Assembly (NCBI GenBank): GCA_036674765.1
Contig: JARVKI010000078.1
Coordinates: forward strand, 131,501 to 195,500
Source of the DNA: Seiridium cupressi
Lineage: Eukaryota; Ascomycota; Sordariomycetes; Amphisphaeriales; Sporocadaceae
Reading direction: 5' to 3'
Length of the DNA: 64,000 nucleotides
The notes under the pieces were generated by a model. The model was not told the origin of the DNA, made no database searches, and saw only the letters and a list, made by a program, of their open reading frames with translations. Shown in pieces: positions 13,301-26,561 of this stretch (positions within the stretch are counted from its first letter, which is position 1; every line of letters starts with the position of its first letter). The position numbers and the translations under genes were made by a program.

Positions 13301-15025
13301 TGGTTTTCGTGGACCGTAAGCTCTTCCACATTTTCCAGTTTGAACGATGCCACACCGAGCTCCTTGTCTTTTCGATAATCGTTGTAATCGTATACCATTA
13401 GATCCAGAGAATCATTGAATGATGTGATGATGACATAGTGGACCTCGTTCCATTTCGGGTTGGACGTGTCCTTGATGGTCTTGGTCCTAGCGATCTCTGA
13501 TCTCCGATTGAGGGTGAGAGAGACGTATGGATCTGGGTTACCAGAAAAGTTGTCGGGATTCTTGAGACCTTGCGCACCATGGATAGTGACAGCGACAACA
13601 CCAATAGCCTGATCAACTGGAGTGCCAGCCAACATCTTCGCAACCTCAATCGGGAAGACGTTGGGGTAGTACATCATTGGAGCCAGGTTTCCGTGGATCT
13701 GCTCTAGAATAAATGTCTCCAGGCCAGGAATAAAGTTGATATCAAATCCAAAAGTCTCACCACCTAGAGGCTTACAGACGTAATCGATGCTGGGACGCTC
13801 CATAAAACACATCTCCACCTTCTCAATGTGAGGGAAGGGAAATTGCAACTTCATCTTGAGGCGCATGATGCCCGAAAAGGCCATATCCTCGACAATCACA
13901 TCGAGCCCCTTGCTGATCATGGCCTTGCCCACACGGATTTCCAGAACGATCTTTGGGTTGATCTTGTTCTTCACCTGGCGCGCGGTCATGTCAGCTGTAT
14001 CATTGGGGGTAAAGCTGAATTTCCAGTCCATGACGACGGTATCGTCCTCCTCTTTGTGGTAGGTCTTGACATGCTCCATGCGAGGGGGCTTAGAACCGAG
14101 AGTAAACGTTTTGAGCTTCAGACTATCGAGAAATGCCGGCGTTGCGGAGCTCAAGACTTGGTCAACGGAGTTGATGATGGTTTCCGCAAGCACAGGCTGG
14201 TAAATGGGCCAGAACTTGAGCATAAACGCATTGATCCACTCCAAAGACTCCGAGTCGCTATCCAGCTTTTTCAGACCCATTTCACGAGTGATGTCGTCTC
14301 GGAAGTTTCGTCGGACGCGTCGTAGCGAGGTACGATAGTAGGTCCCGCAGAAGGCCATGACGATAAAAACCCAGGCCAGCCCACCGCCAAGGACAGCAAC
14401 AAGCCACGAGGACAGGCAGGCAAAGATGATGACTCCGGCATTGTGGTACCAATCTCCGTAGAACTTATCCGGTATTTGGCCCTCTACCCACGTTTGATGG
14501 TCGAGAAGACTCTCGCCTTCGAGGACGCTGTCGTGGGGCCACCCAAACTGCTGTGTCCATCCAACCTTGGCAGCCAAAGCTTCTTTGTCCTGATCTTGGT
14601 CTATTACCTTGCCATCCTCGTCTCTCTCGACCTCGACTACACGCGATTTGGAGGCTGCGGGCAGGTAATCAGCCTTGGCCCCACCGTCGTCGGCGTCGGT
14701 CGTGACGGCTACGGCATTGTGCTTTCGGTGAAGGTTCAACTCGTCGGGGACGGCCTAGATGATCATGGGTTAGTGGATGAGAGGCTACGATGCCATTCCC
14801 CCTGGTCGAGAAAGTCCAACAAGGACAACTCACAGCTCTGATCTGCCGCCGCTTCTCCTCTGGACTAGCGTCAGGGTTAAAAGAATAAGCAGCTACCCCA
14901 GCGTTCTTGCTCTCCTCGACCAATTTCTTTTGGGCATCATCGGCGGAGACCGAGGAGTTTGGGTTCTGAGCAGCTTCAATGGCACCCTGCTGCTTCAGCT
15001 CGAGGGCTGATTGTTCGGTGGCCAT
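10388..15025 (-). CDS. tricalbin (ER-plasma membrane tether, SMP + multiple C2 domains)
   Basis: Three exons: 14834-15025, 11782-14754 and 10388-11728, giving 1501 aa. Introns of 79 and 53 nt are in phase 0. Residues ~1-165 are soluble. A hairpin-like hydrophobic stretch at ~170-202 (AGVIIFACLSSWLVAVLGGG...) anchors the protein in the ER. Residues ~232-438 match the SMP lipid-transfer domain (LEWINAFMLKFWPIYQPVLAE). C2 domains follow, starting near 447, 600 and 730, and again after a Glu-rich linker; the last exon holds a canonical C2 (NLRVDVLDATDLPAADANGK) and a final C2-like fold. Several C2 modules keep the Asp residues for calcium (GKSDPYV, GNPDPYV). Yeast homologues Tcb1-3 tether cortical ER to the plasma membrane and move lipid. 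Length fits the family. The upstream 15400-15600 is pyrimidine-rich on the coding strand, as in many fungal promoters. Confidence 0.95.
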
Positions 15026-18000
15026 GGTGTCCCGTGGTGCTGCAGAAGCAGCTTCAGTAGGCAGTCAGGGCAGGCGCTTGTGTTCAGTGAATACAAAAGG
15101 AATGCTCAGGGCAGTTTGACTGTTCCGCAAGATATTATTGGTTGCACAGCGGTGCGCTCAAAGTAGATCTCCTGATTCTAGGGAGGTCGCCAAAGTGGAA
15201 GAGTGCTCGGTTGGGTGGAAATTGGTGTTGTGAGGTGGCCGGATCCTCGTGTTCGCTGGTCGCGGTGTGTTGGAAGCTTGAGCTTCGGGCAACTTGCAGT
15301 GCCAACCGTGGCCCGAGGCTGAATCAGAAGCAGGAGGGAGTGAATTTGCTGCCAAGCACAATTGCTGGAGCGAGGGCTGTGGAGGCGAGGCCGAGCTGGC
15401 AGTGAGAGACTGCGGCTTCGTCGGTGTGCGTGAATGCCGTTGAAAACAAGAAAGAAGCGCAGGGAAAGAAAAGTTAATTAGAGTGGAAGGTTGCAAGGCA
15501 GGAAAGAGAGGCGGGTGGTGATAGTACGATGGGAGGTGGCAGCGCAGGCGCAAATCGAATGAGATAGCTACATTAGTGTACAGGCCTTGGTAGCATAGCA
15601 CTAAATGTACTGCGGCACATGGGAAATCAATAGCGTGGAACGAGAGTGAGAAAAGCGTCTAAAAGCTTGGAAGGAGGACGCCAATGCAGCAACTGCAGCA
15701 AAGAAACACAACACCAAATCCAAGGATTTGACGATGCAGCACAAACTTGCAGACCAAAGACTTCGTTTACCTGCCGATCGCCTGAGCCTCGTGCATCTAC
15801 AGTTCCCTCGACCCAGATCCCTACATCCCAGCCCGTCCTAGATCGTGGGCCCGAACTACGTAATGCTGCTGCTCCGATCAGTCTGAGGTGGCTGCACCCG
15901 GCACCGCAACTGCAGAAGCAGGCGACCGAGATGAACCCCAGCCAATTTGGGATAATTTCATCCAGTTATTTCTAAAGACCCCGGGAGCTGCACGGGCCAA
16001 GGGGCGCTTACACGAGGGACGGGAGCTTCGAAGCCGCTCAGCCGCCCAGGTCAGCTCCAGGGCAGTGGATAACTTATGTACCAAACCCACGGACATTTCA
16101 GCGCAAGCTTGAATAAGGTACATTGTATTGGCATTGGATCAATTGGCCTCAAACCGATACAACTCCAAAACTTGATCATCACGAACTGTGTATCGACGCT
16201 ACATTTGATTTGTATGGACTCGTTTCTGGCTCTGTCTGCTCTTGCAGTGGTTATCCCGCCGCAGATTTGATCATTTGTTCCTTGTGCTCCAGTGCTCCAG
16301 TGCTCAGTGTACCCTACATTTTGGTCTCTGCCTTTAGTGTTTGACTGTTACCTACTCCCTTATTAATTCGGCCAATCTTGAACGTAGCGTGATTCTAAGT
16401 TGTGCCACCCATCCAAGTATCTGACTGTGATACTTACTGCCTTCAATCATGTGTATTATCCTGCTATCCTTTAATAATTTTGCATTACACGTGGAATCAA
16501 TGATAGTACGGCCGTTCCGAGATCCCAGATTACTCTACCTGTGGAAATAGAACAAACATTTCGATGTTCGCTAGCCGAGATCATCGTCTTTAGAGGGTGT
16601 CCCCTAATTACCGGTGGGCCAGTGATCTGTCCCAGGATCTCATTTACATAGCCGATCTTTTCCACTTGTACGGCTTTTGCAGAATCTATTGAGATCTACC
16701 CTATGACGTCTCCCTCCACTGCTACTGTCACGCAAGCATGAACAAGCATGGACCAATACTGCATCAAGAAGACGAGCTGACAATGTGATCCTCCAGGTCT
16801 TAGGGTTATGAATATATGCCAGGTCTTTCGCTGCCCCACAGCATTGTGGTCGGCGCACAAGCCGAGTATGTGCTGCGGAAGGTACCGAATACATTCCCAC
16901 ACGCAGTGTAGGGTGGGTTAGTGCTACGCGGCAGCTGGTGGTTGACATGATACAGCGTACATTGTACTGTAGCCTTCCCGTCAGCTTCGGCTATCGCCCA
17001 TTGGAGTGCTCATTTGCGGCCGCGCCGATGTTCTCGCCCTTGTGCTGTTTTAGTATTCGCCGATCGGAAACAACAGGCACTAAGTTAGTTAGATCTAGCT
17101 ACAGATATGCCGAAAGAGGCAGCCAAGCGGCCAAATCAAGCACGTTCAGGTCTCCCAGGTAAACACATCTACTGTACGCGCCACAGCACAAGAACATCTC
17201 TTGAATGCTGTGCACTGGACGCTTTTCCATGTATATTCTACTAACACGAGCAACTACATGGAATGGACTATGGAAGCGCAGATTGTTTCCCTCCTTGATA
17301 TCTACAAATCCATGGCATGCGAATGATATGAACTTACACGGACAGTATTCCTAAAGTTGGATAATCATAGCAGAGCTCTCGAAAGTCGTCCAGCTACCAG
17401 GCAGCCAGAGTTGAGATTCTTCACTCGATGAGCAGACCATATTTTCGAGACTACATTAGTGACCTCATCACGCCGCGAGACCTCTTTTAAGTTAGAACGA
17501 TTTTTCGTTGGCAGCCAGGTCTTGTTGCCGCGTCATGGCATAAAGTCGAGGGACTCAACACAATGCAGTAACTATGATGGTTCTGGTGCTGACCGATGGT
17601 ACCGCTAGTATGAAAAAGAGATCATAGTGCTCTTACTTTCGTAATGGTGATGAGAGTGGCGCGTAAGAATTAGATGAAAATGAATATATGTATGACACGG
17701 ATGACATAAATAGCTATCCCGAGACCGATGCTGTCCACGAGGACGACGAGGACCACTCAATGATAGGGGTCCTGCGATTGGTTCTGGTGCAGATGACAGC
17801 AAGTTCAGGGATGAGGGCTAGATAAAAGAAAGAATTCTTTTCGGTGCTAGTGTCAATGAGGATATGACGAAAGATGCCAGCGATGGCGAGGACACCAGAT
17901 TTATGACATGGTCTAGTGTTATGGCAAATGCAACAACGCCATCTCTGCTCAAAGCGAGTACAGTTTGAAACACAAATCAATTTAACACAGAACAATGCTG

Positions 18001-19473
18001 TTCGCAAACCGGCCTAATTGCAGTCCGCCAACGAGATGCATCCCAAACATCATATGTGTGTTGATAACATTGAGAAGTACAACGCGAAGTTGGGGATGTT
18101 GGATTGCAACAGTGATAGAGTGTTTAGGATGCATTACTTTCTGTGAAGGAAGCCTCAAGGAGTCGAGCTTGACCTGTTCTCCAATTCACGGGGTACGAAG
18201 CCATTGCGCAAATACAGTTAAAATGCTACTCCTGGAGGCATTCGAATATCGCGCATGGTCCATGACGGGAATTCGATATGATGTGCTCATGTCGAATGTC
18301 GACTGTCTTTATTTGTCTGTTAAGTGAGGACCGCAATTCCCGTAACACGTGCCGCATCTGTTTATGCTGTTACCTCTCATAGAGCGGAGAGAGTGACAGA
18401 TGGGTTTGGACTCGAATCGATCCAGCTCTTTGATTCCCTTGGATGTGTGATATTTGACTATTATTGGTGGGTATCTAAGATGTGATTCAGCCAGCGTCTG
18501 AACCGTTTGGTGCTGACTGGAACATGGCTAACGTCCAGCCCTTCTCCTAATGAAGCGTTAGCTCTTGGTCCCTTAAAAAGTTAGCAAGCGAGGCTTGTTG
18601 ATGCGAATTAGTAAGTAAGCAATTAGTAAGTGCCTTGTTGGCAAAGTCTCGGTGTCCATATAACATTCCAAGGAGGAATATACAAGAGCTGAGGGTTAGG
18701 CTCGGACTACGGACGGCCTCGAGCACCAAACATGTTTTGCGCTTTTTTGACCAAGATACTGCTTCGCAGAGCTCAGCGAGAACTCAATACTATATCTTAT
18801 AGTTCCTATCAGATAGTAGCTGTATCCCTCTTGTGCCATTGCAGAGCCGACTGTGACACCAGAAGCAAGAGAAATAAAAGAAATCGTGATATGAAGCCCA
18901 CCGAACTGGAAGCAATTTCCCATGTCGTATAAGAGTGCTTCGATTATCATTTCAGGCTAACTAATGTGATGGTACGGTTATATCACTTTCTATGTTGCAT
19001 GTTACGCTATTTTCCAAGTCTCGAAGGGCATTTCCAATCAGGCAAGAGTTAAGCAGAAACATCCTTATCCTGATTTTTGTTTTATAACACCGTGTCTATC
19101 CACTCTTCTGCGATGATTCAACCAAGGAAACTGCACATCGTCTCGGAATTGGTGTCAACGTAATTGTGTTAACGTGGCAACATTGAGAGAGTCGATCGTC
19201 AACAAACACAACATAAGGACGGGACTAATTGCGGTGATCAATTGGGAAGAAAACATTTTGCACTTTTTCTCTCTTACTAATAAGGTCGATGGTTATGATA
19301 ATAAGCTGCTGGTTTAAAAACTCTAGTACAAACAACATGCAATGTCCAAGGCAAGGGAGAAGGAATTAGTTAATATTTCAATGGAGAAAAAACGGACAAT
19401 AGCCTCACCCCAGCCACAATAAGTAAGATGTATCAAATATCAAGTTTTCAGCCCATACGACCAGATCGACCAA
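15026..19473. other. long intergenic region (4.4 kb), nothing firm recognised
   Basis: Begins with the tricalbin promoter (C+T-rich on the minus strand at about 15400-15600) and ends at the 3' end of the RTA1-like gene. The open frames are short and unlike any family I know. One minus-strand frame at 17714-18007 has a hydrophobic stretch that could be a scrap of a membrane protein, but no start, splice pattern or conserved motif supports a gene. Confidence 0.4.
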
Positions 19474-20631
19474 TTATCTCTCAGCAGCCTCAGAGGAACC
19501 ATTCCGGCTAGACAACTCCCTTTTCTTATCAGTGCCCCAGGCAACAACTTCCCCCCTTACCGATCTTGAACCCAACAAAATTGTAGAACTGATGGTTTGA
19601 CGAGCCTCGGCACTCGCCTGCTCCTGCTGCTCCTCCTCGTCTGCTGTTGTCAAAATTTCCTCGTCCTGGGTAGTGATTCTCAGACGTTGTTCCGTCCAGC
19701 TCAGGAGAGGATGCCCCGCAGTCATTATCGCCGTGGCGATGACCATCAGGACCGAGTCCAATCCGAAGTAAAGCCATTCGTTTGGTGCTATCCCACCCTC
19801 AGCGATTTTGGCAATGGCGCGTATCGCCACCAGCACACTGGCGCCGACCATACAGAATACAAAGTCCTTTGGGATGCGAATAGCGTTGTTCGCGCGATGC
19901 CAAGTCGCAGCAATAAGCAAGCCCAGAAAAATGCTGATAGATAGGATTTGAACAACCATTGCCGCTTGTATAAGCTTCAGAAATGTCGCGGTACTCCTTT
20001 GCAGTTTGGCGACGGGATCTTCTGGGCCCTCAGGCCTGGATGATGTTTCTTCTGAGTCCCAATGGAGCGCGGTCAGACTCCCGAAGATGACCAAGGCGGC
20101 GGCGGCGAGGTCCAGCACTCCGAACGCGTAGCAGTGCTTAGGGCTGATCTTAAAGCGGTGTTGATGGCCGATCGCTTTGATAAGTTGGTACATCGAGACG
20201 GATATACTATGTGGACTATTAGCCAGGCGATCAAGTGGTCTTCATCTATTCCAACCGGAAACAGATGAAGGGCAGAGAGGGTAGAATGGGACATACGCTG
20301 CAGTGATAAAAGCAGGAGCTGAGTTCAAAAGCGCGAGCTGCACCAGGAAATCTTCGTAGCTCTTCGGATTTCCTGCACCTCGAACGCGCTCGACAAATCC
20401 CACCAGCTCGATGAAGATGGCAGTCGCGACGAGCAAACTTCGAAGAAGCCATCTTCGATGTTTCGAAGACAGACAATGGAGAATGCTAATGACAGAAGTA
20501 AATCCGAGGATGCAATACGCCACGAGAAATGTGACGTTGATCCCAAAGTGAGGGACGTAACCGTACGGCGTCTTAGTTTCCTCGGGGTGCTTGAGCTCGC
20601 GGATATCGAACTGGTCGTGGAAAGGAGCCAT
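19474..20631 (-). CDS. RTA1-like seven-transmembrane protein
   Basis: Two exons: 20297-20631 and 19474-20206, with a 90-nt intron (GTATGT...ATAG) and consistent phase, giving 355 aa. Hydrophobic segments recur through residues ~27-270, about seven, followed by a hydrophilic Glu/Ser-rich cytosolic tail. The blocks SAPAFITAAISVSMYQLIKAI and PNEWLYFGLDSVLMVIATAI, with downstream GHPL, are the signature of fungal RTA1-like (lipid-translocating exporter) proteins, a fungus-specific family linked to resistance to amphipathic compounds such as 7-aminocholesterol. Transport activity is inferred from the family only. Length is a little above the usual 300-330 aa because of the tail. Confidence 0.85.
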
Positions 20632-21615
20632 TGAGCTCTAACATCGAGGAAGAATGTTGGAAATAAAGTAAGGTACCTCAGGATTTAGTCATATACTGTT
20701 GATATTCTTCGTCTCTGCCAGTCGAGATAAACCGCGAGGTGAGTGGTAAATGTCAGATTATCGTAAACTTAGGCTAGGAGGTAAGGACTAATGTAGTTAT
20801 ACCAGGAATGTAGACGGCCCCGAGTTCCCGGAGATGCATTCATTTCTTATTCCAAACCTCCAGTACAGTGGCTGGTTTACGCTTGAAGAGAAACATGCTC
20901 GCTTTGAAGTTTGCACGAAGTATCTGACGCATTTGTGAGGCACTGAGAAAATTGAGTTTAAAAGCCCCAAGGTTCTTCAACCCAGCGCTGGCTACATGTA
21001 GGTACCTACAGATTTTATTTGTGCTTACATGTAGTTCCACGACCCCCCAGCAATATGAGAACCAAAACCGTCGGTATTGATTACGTTGACAGAGCATCTA
21101 ATACATCACTGTCAAATGTCAAGGCACTCTGCTTTATAGCAGGCAACAAGACTAGTCGTGTTGGGAACCTTCCGTCTTGTTAGACAACAGTGTGTGAATG
21201 TACGACCCATACGTACATAATACCACACGCGATAACTCACGTTCTGACATTAATGTCAGCCCCTGTCAAACTCTCACGTCCGGGAGATAGATGCCTCCTG
21301 TCAAGTAAAACCACCATATCTCCTTCATTCTAAACCGGGTATACCTACTAATGCTTTCGCCACTCCGCCTATCCGAACCAGAATCAGACTTGGGATGATA
21401 AATTCTCAACGCATACACGCAGATGAATCGCAAAGGTATGTCGCCGGCTCCTGCTCCTCGTAACGCCTGCGGGCCAAAAAGCAAGAAATGAAAGCACAAC
21501 GACGTATGCAATAGAAAGTCGTACAACGAATTGAGTGATGGCATGCTTGCTGCCATAATTAGGAGTTTCGTTCGCTGAGAGTGGGACTACGGTAAATGAA
21601 TACCCTTGGCTTCCT
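20632..21615. other. intergenic, nothing recognised
   Basis: Upstream of the RTA1-like gene and downstream of the BAH-PHD gene. No coding signal beyond short random frames. Confidence 0.5.
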
Positions 21616-23095
21616 CTACTGGATGGCTTGGTGGCAGCGAAGGCATTCGACAGGCTCTTTCCAGGCGCTTTCCCCTCCAACACCGTTATGGCGCAAGTCC
21701 GTGATCTCCATTATGGGTGGGTTCCCCGATTCGTTCGTAACGGCAGCCGTAAAGTGTCCTAGGTAAGGCTTGTCGTTCCGCTCTTCCGGACCTTCCGACT
21801 TCCGAGGTCGACCTCGTTTCTTCGCGTCAGGCGCTACCGGGATCGACTTGAGGTCGACTTTCGTATCGTCGGCCTTGGAGTTGGGCACACTTTCGACGTC
21901 AGCGAGAGTGATCGACTTCTCCTCTGGCTTGACGTCGATGGACTGCTGCGCGGTCTGGGCGGCACCAGTGTCGCTTGGACTAAGGGGTTGCCTGAGCCCG
22001 TCGGTGGCTTCCTGCTTGACATCCATGGATTGGTGAGGCTTGTCAAGACCAAGTCGCTCCCACGTCTTCACAAGGGCGGCGTGCGTCAGACAGTCGTCGT
22101 GGAGCCACATGCCACATTTTTCGTTACTACACCTGATGAGGGTTTTGTCGGGGTTCTCTGGTTCCCGGCAGATACAGCGTTCCTCGACAGACTGAGCAGT
22201 TCGATGTTAGTAAAGCGAATACGAGTTGTGTGCCGGCGCAGGGTGATGCTTACTGATATTTCCATGGACCGGACATCGATTGCTTGCCGCCAATATAGTG
22301 CCTGCTGTACCTCCTCTTCGTTCTGTTCGTCCCACTGATTTACAGTTGCTGGCGCTGTGACACTGACCACATTGATAATATCCACTGGTGTTCTTCATAA
22401 GTAGATGTATAACACCACATTCTAGGGCAACTCACTGTGATTCGATGCGATAAGCTCATAGCTTCCGTGGTAGGGCTGTCTCCCCGATATGAACCTCCCT
22501 TTGTACAGCGTGCGCGCTGGCAGCTCGTCAGGCCAGTACATCCAGTATACCCTAGCATATACGTGATGCTCATCGCTCGCCCGGATCTCGAGAATCCGTG
22601 CTACCCAGTCCTCCTCCGATTTCTTTCTAGGTTGCAGAGCCTCGCTAGTGTTCCTCGGTCTGTCGATAGTCGAGCTATTTGCAACAAAAACAAAACCTTC
22701 ACTGAAATACTTCGCACCGTTGACTAGTTCAAGACGGATTAGCCCAAACGTGGCCTCGCATAGACAAAGTTCAAGGACTCGAGGTCATACGTACGGACGA
22801 AGCTGTTGTATCTAGTCATCTGACCCCAGCTTTCCGAGGGGGTCACTTTGTAGTGCCGGTCCATGTTGTTATTCGGGTCCTTGTGGAACTTCCCCGTCGG
22901 CGCAAAGGGCGAAGGTTGGAAGGACATCTTGGGCGAAGGCGCTGGGGAGTCAGCGGAACCGGTGCGCCGCCGCTTCTTTGCTTTCTTATCCGCCTTTCTA
23001 TCCTTATCACTCGGGTTTGGGTGCTCGACTATATATTCGCAGTCCGCTTGAGCCTCCTCCATCAAGGGTCTGGCCCGCTTGCGCGGCGTCGCCAT
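21616..23095 (-). CDS. BAH-PHD chromatin reader, EPR-1-like
   Basis: Four exons: 22795-23095, 22436-22723, 22254-22384 and 21616-22191, giving 431 aa; all splice phases agree. Residues 1-95 are basic and disordered (MATPRKRARP..., KKAKKRRR). A BAH domain spans about 98-205 (NGAKYFSEGFVFVAN ... ARVYWMYWPDELP ... GRQPYHGSYELIASNH MDIINVVSV). A PHD-type zinc site follows: C246-x-C248, CSNEKC, then WLHDDC ending at C274. The final Cys pair appears only at C423-x2-C426, after a ~148-residue disordered insert containing an AT-hook-like KKRGRPRKSE. In Neurospora the BAH-PHD protein EPR-1 reads H3K27me3; orthology here is inferred from architecture. The ATG at 23095 was chosen because the upstream open frame has no other supported start. 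Confidence 0.85.
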
Positions 23096-24372
23096 TGTGT
23101 CCAGAGACTCAGGCGGCGGCGTCAGTGGTTCGAGGGCGGGCGTGCAGGGTGGTCGCGGTGATCTGGTACGATCGTGATCGGGTAAACAGCTTTCTCGGAC
23201 TGCGCACAATAGGACGGAGCGAACCCAATGGCAGCATGCAACACAAAGGACAGGAGTCCGGCGTAGACTGATGGAATGCCGCAACTCTGCTGACGCGATC
23301 GCGTTGTTGACGAGTAGCAATGGCTTGATTAGTGTAAGAAGATAATGGTAGCGGTTTTTGAGCTCTGCTGGCGGGGGTTGTCGTTAGTTAGCCGGGTTGC
23401 GCTTGGCAAAAAGGAAAACCTTGGCCTAAAATCGCGACCGGTAAACCCAAAGAAAATAATGTAGTGGCGGGGGGGAGGCGGACATTCATGTACATGGGCT
23501 CGTGCTTCTCAAATGCATCCTGCAGTCTGCAATTGGCGTGTCTTCCACCCGCTTGTCATGGTCTGACGTGATCCGTGCTAAATCAACTATGAAGACAGAA
23601 ATGTAATGCGACATTAGGCACCACGTAATGTGAGGTTGCTGCACTAGTCCCGTCTCTTCCTCCCTTCCTAGGGGCGTGGAACGAGTTGCGTTGATCTTCA
23701 ATCTACATCGCTGTAGACGGTCGAGGTCGGGTCGCTGTGACACCTAAGCCACCTGCAAGAGTGTGGGGGCTTTCCTGCTAAAAATGGTATAAGTGAGCCG
23801 TGACCACAATTACATTACATTGCACGGCGTACATTACATGTAAGTTAGCACCAGAGACGTCGCACTTGCACCGACTACATTACTCCACTGCAACAACCGA
23901 CTGAGACAGGCGTTGGTTTTATCGTATTACTCACTATATGATCTGACTACTGACCTGAGAAGCTCATGACCTTCAATCAACCACTTGCGTCGTTTCCCTG
24001 ACCGACGTACCCAAAGGACTGCCAACTAACTTGAGCATCGACACGCCATGCAGTCTGAATGCCTCCTAATTAGTGTGTGATTGACAATCTCTTCGTGATA
24101 TTGCCGGCTATGGTCACCGAATATCCTCCACAAACTTGCCTTGATGGTGCAAGCGGACGACCAAATTTACGCACATCAGTACGGCACAGTGAAAGACCCA
24201 GTTAGTAGGAACTATATCCTAGCTGAGCAGCTATGGCATATATGGACCAAGGAATGGGTGGCTTTGCCACCGAACCGCCAACTCGGGTTACCATTGCTGC
24301 TAATGTATGCAGGGAAGAAACAGGGATTGTGCTACTATTTCGATTTTCAGGCTAGCACTTGGCTAGTTCTAA
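23096..24372. other. intergenic, nothing recognised
   Basis: Promoter of the BAH-PHD gene and 3' flank of the Atg22-like gene. Contains a G-run near 23467-23478. No gene was recognised. Confidence 0.5.
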
Positions 24373-26561
24373 TTAGGTTCTTGCTCTCTCTCTCTCGTCT
24401 TCACCCGTGTCATACTCTGCAAGCATTCCCTGCCGCTCTTCGGCCTCATGAATCTCGTCCGCGGAGGTGTCTTCACTGCTCTTAAACCCCTCAATGACCA
24501 AGGCCAGCTTTTCGCCCTCGCTCTTTCCGCGTTCCACATTCACAAAGTATATAAGTGGCGCCGGCAGGCCTACCAGTGCCGCAAGGAACCAGAAAGCTGG
24601 ACGTATTTCCCCGGAGGCATCAATGATGGCGCCAACAATGGCCGGTCCGAACACGCTTGAGCCCTTGTCCGTGATTGCGTACAAGGCATAGAAGGCGGCT
24701 TCCGACCCGGGTGGGATGAGTTCTCCGTACAATGACCGACAGTATGAGCTGAGCCCACCCAGCACAAATCCATAGACAGCCGCTAATGGATACATCTCCC
24801 ATGGCTGCTGCAGTCCGATGAAGCCCCAATTTTGCACAAACGGCAAGTATCCAAGCAGACCATAAATAGGGATAAGCTCGAAAAGTGCAATGCATGCGAG
24901 AATGGTCTGGTGAGGCTGAAGCTTGAATCTCCTTGAGATGAAGGACCAAGTGAATGCGCCCATAACCCCTGTCGTGGTTGAGATGACATTGATGAGTCCG
25001 AGTGCCCATGGTCTCATGCCAAGCGTCGTTTTGGCAAAGAGAATAGCGGTTGAGGATGTTGTAGCAATAGCATCTGATAACAGGAACCACCCAGCCAGAA
25101 AGAGCACGATATCCACCAGTCGCCTTGCCAATCTGATTGTTCGATATAGGTTTTTCCAGGCATATAAAGTGTACGACAACCATGCCCACCTCCCCTTCGT
25201 CTGCGTGTTGGGGAGTGGTGGTCCCGGTCGCGGGCGCAGCCACATGGCTGCTGGAAAGGTGAATATCGTCCACCAGGTACCGACAAACAACAGTACAACT
25301 CGCTGTGACCACGTTGAACTTCCCATCGCGACTAATATCATGATAGAAACACATTGAACGAAAAGAGCAGCACCATAGCCAATGCCTATTCCCTTGGCCG
25401 AGATCTCCGTCGACAGCTGTAGCTCGAGAGAAGTCAGCTCGGTCTTTGTTGATGACCTCGTCAACTCGTGCAAGTCCGAGCTCGTATCATCCGTAGGCAC
25501 CTGGACGGCAGTGGAACCGCTCAGAGGACGCTCGGTCTCGACCGAAGAACTGTCGCCGTCTTGCAAGTTGTCATGGATAACGCCTTCGGCAAACTGCACT
25601 TTGGGATGATGTCGAACCAGCAGAGGTAGGAACGAGTTAAGGAGAACGAAAGATGCCCCGAATGCTGTGTTGGAAACGATGGCAAGAATCGCTCCCAGCA
25701 CATATACCTGCTTGGAGATGAAGATGTAGAGCATGACGCAGAAACCTCCTGTCCAACCGAAGATCAGGAGTAGACGTTTCCTGTAGTTGCCATGATCGGC
25801 GGCACAGCTAATACTGACCACGAGAAGCGCCTGCAGTAGCACACTGATGGAGAATGTATACATGGCGAAGCTCGCCGTATTGATCTCTAAGCCCAAAATC
25901 TCTACAACGCATTGACCGTCGTCGCCCTTGCCTTTCCTGGCCGAGCTGTCGCCACATGGTGTCTCTCGGTCGGATAGTAAGACGCCATTTTCTCTGGCTA
26001 GACTTTCGAGGAGGATAGGTATGAAGGAGGCTGTGGTAGAAGCGAATTAGTTGTCGGACTCGAAAGCTTGGGGAGAGCTCAAGGAGCTATCTGCTTGCAG
26101 GTGGGCTTCTGCCGGTGTATCTTGGTCGCAAGCTGCACAAGCAGTTGTAGCACTCGGACCAAGAACAATGGACTTACAGATGGCTGCGAATGCGAAAAGG
26201 GCGAAATTAGCGACGCGCGTCCCGTATGGATCTGGGGATACGTGATATAGAGCTTACCGCATATTACGTAGGTCTCTGCTGCGAAAGCATACATGTACCA
26301 GCCGGCGAGCTCCTTCCTGCTTGTGGGGCGGGTGTCTTCGCCGGCGTAGCGCGAGCCATAATACCGCCCGTCTTCGTCGTTGCTGTCGCTCCCGCTCATT
26401 CTGCCGGTGCCGGAGTCGGTCGTGGTGGTGGAGGAGGAGAATTCATCGTCAGCGAAGGCCGACGAGTGCGAGCGGAAGGAGCGCTTGGACACGAATGACT
26501 GAACGGACAGTAAGCGCGACGGGGGCGGGCGCCGCAGCTGGTCGTCGTTCCGTGGCACCAT
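24373..26561 (-). CDS. Atg22-like vacuolar amino-acid effluxer with a 6-nt microexon
   Basis: Exons 26258-26561, 26178-26183 and 24373-26030, giving 655 aa. The protein has an N-terminal disordered Ser-rich region, then [28 protein letters not shown], the hallmark entry of Atg22 family members, then [25 protein letters not shown] and about 12 membrane segments in the MFS-like fold. A cytosolic loop (about 290-350) is rich in Ser/Thr/Glu. In yeast, Atg22 exports amino acids from the vacuole after autophagic breakdown. The 6-nt exon CCATCT (26178-26183), flanked by GCAG and GTAAGT, restores the expected spacing C-A-I-S-S-F; skipping it stays in frame but deletes two residues. The start at 26561 is the first ATG of the frame. 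Filamentous fungi often carry more than one Atg22 paralogue. Confidence 0.9.

Noticed and set aside
13828..14325. 165-codon plus-strand open frame inside the tricalbin gene
   Set aside because: Antisense shadow of a long, well-supported coding exon; its protein has no recognisable features.
17714..18007. Hydrophobic minus-strand frame in the 15-19 kb gap as a membrane-protein gene
   Set aside because: Too short, with no start context, no splice partners and no conserved motif I could confirm.
22739..23320. 193-codon minus-strand frame read as a stand-alone gene
   Set aside because: It is exon 1 of the BAH-PHD gene plus an upstream extension without a supported start and an intron read-through at the end.
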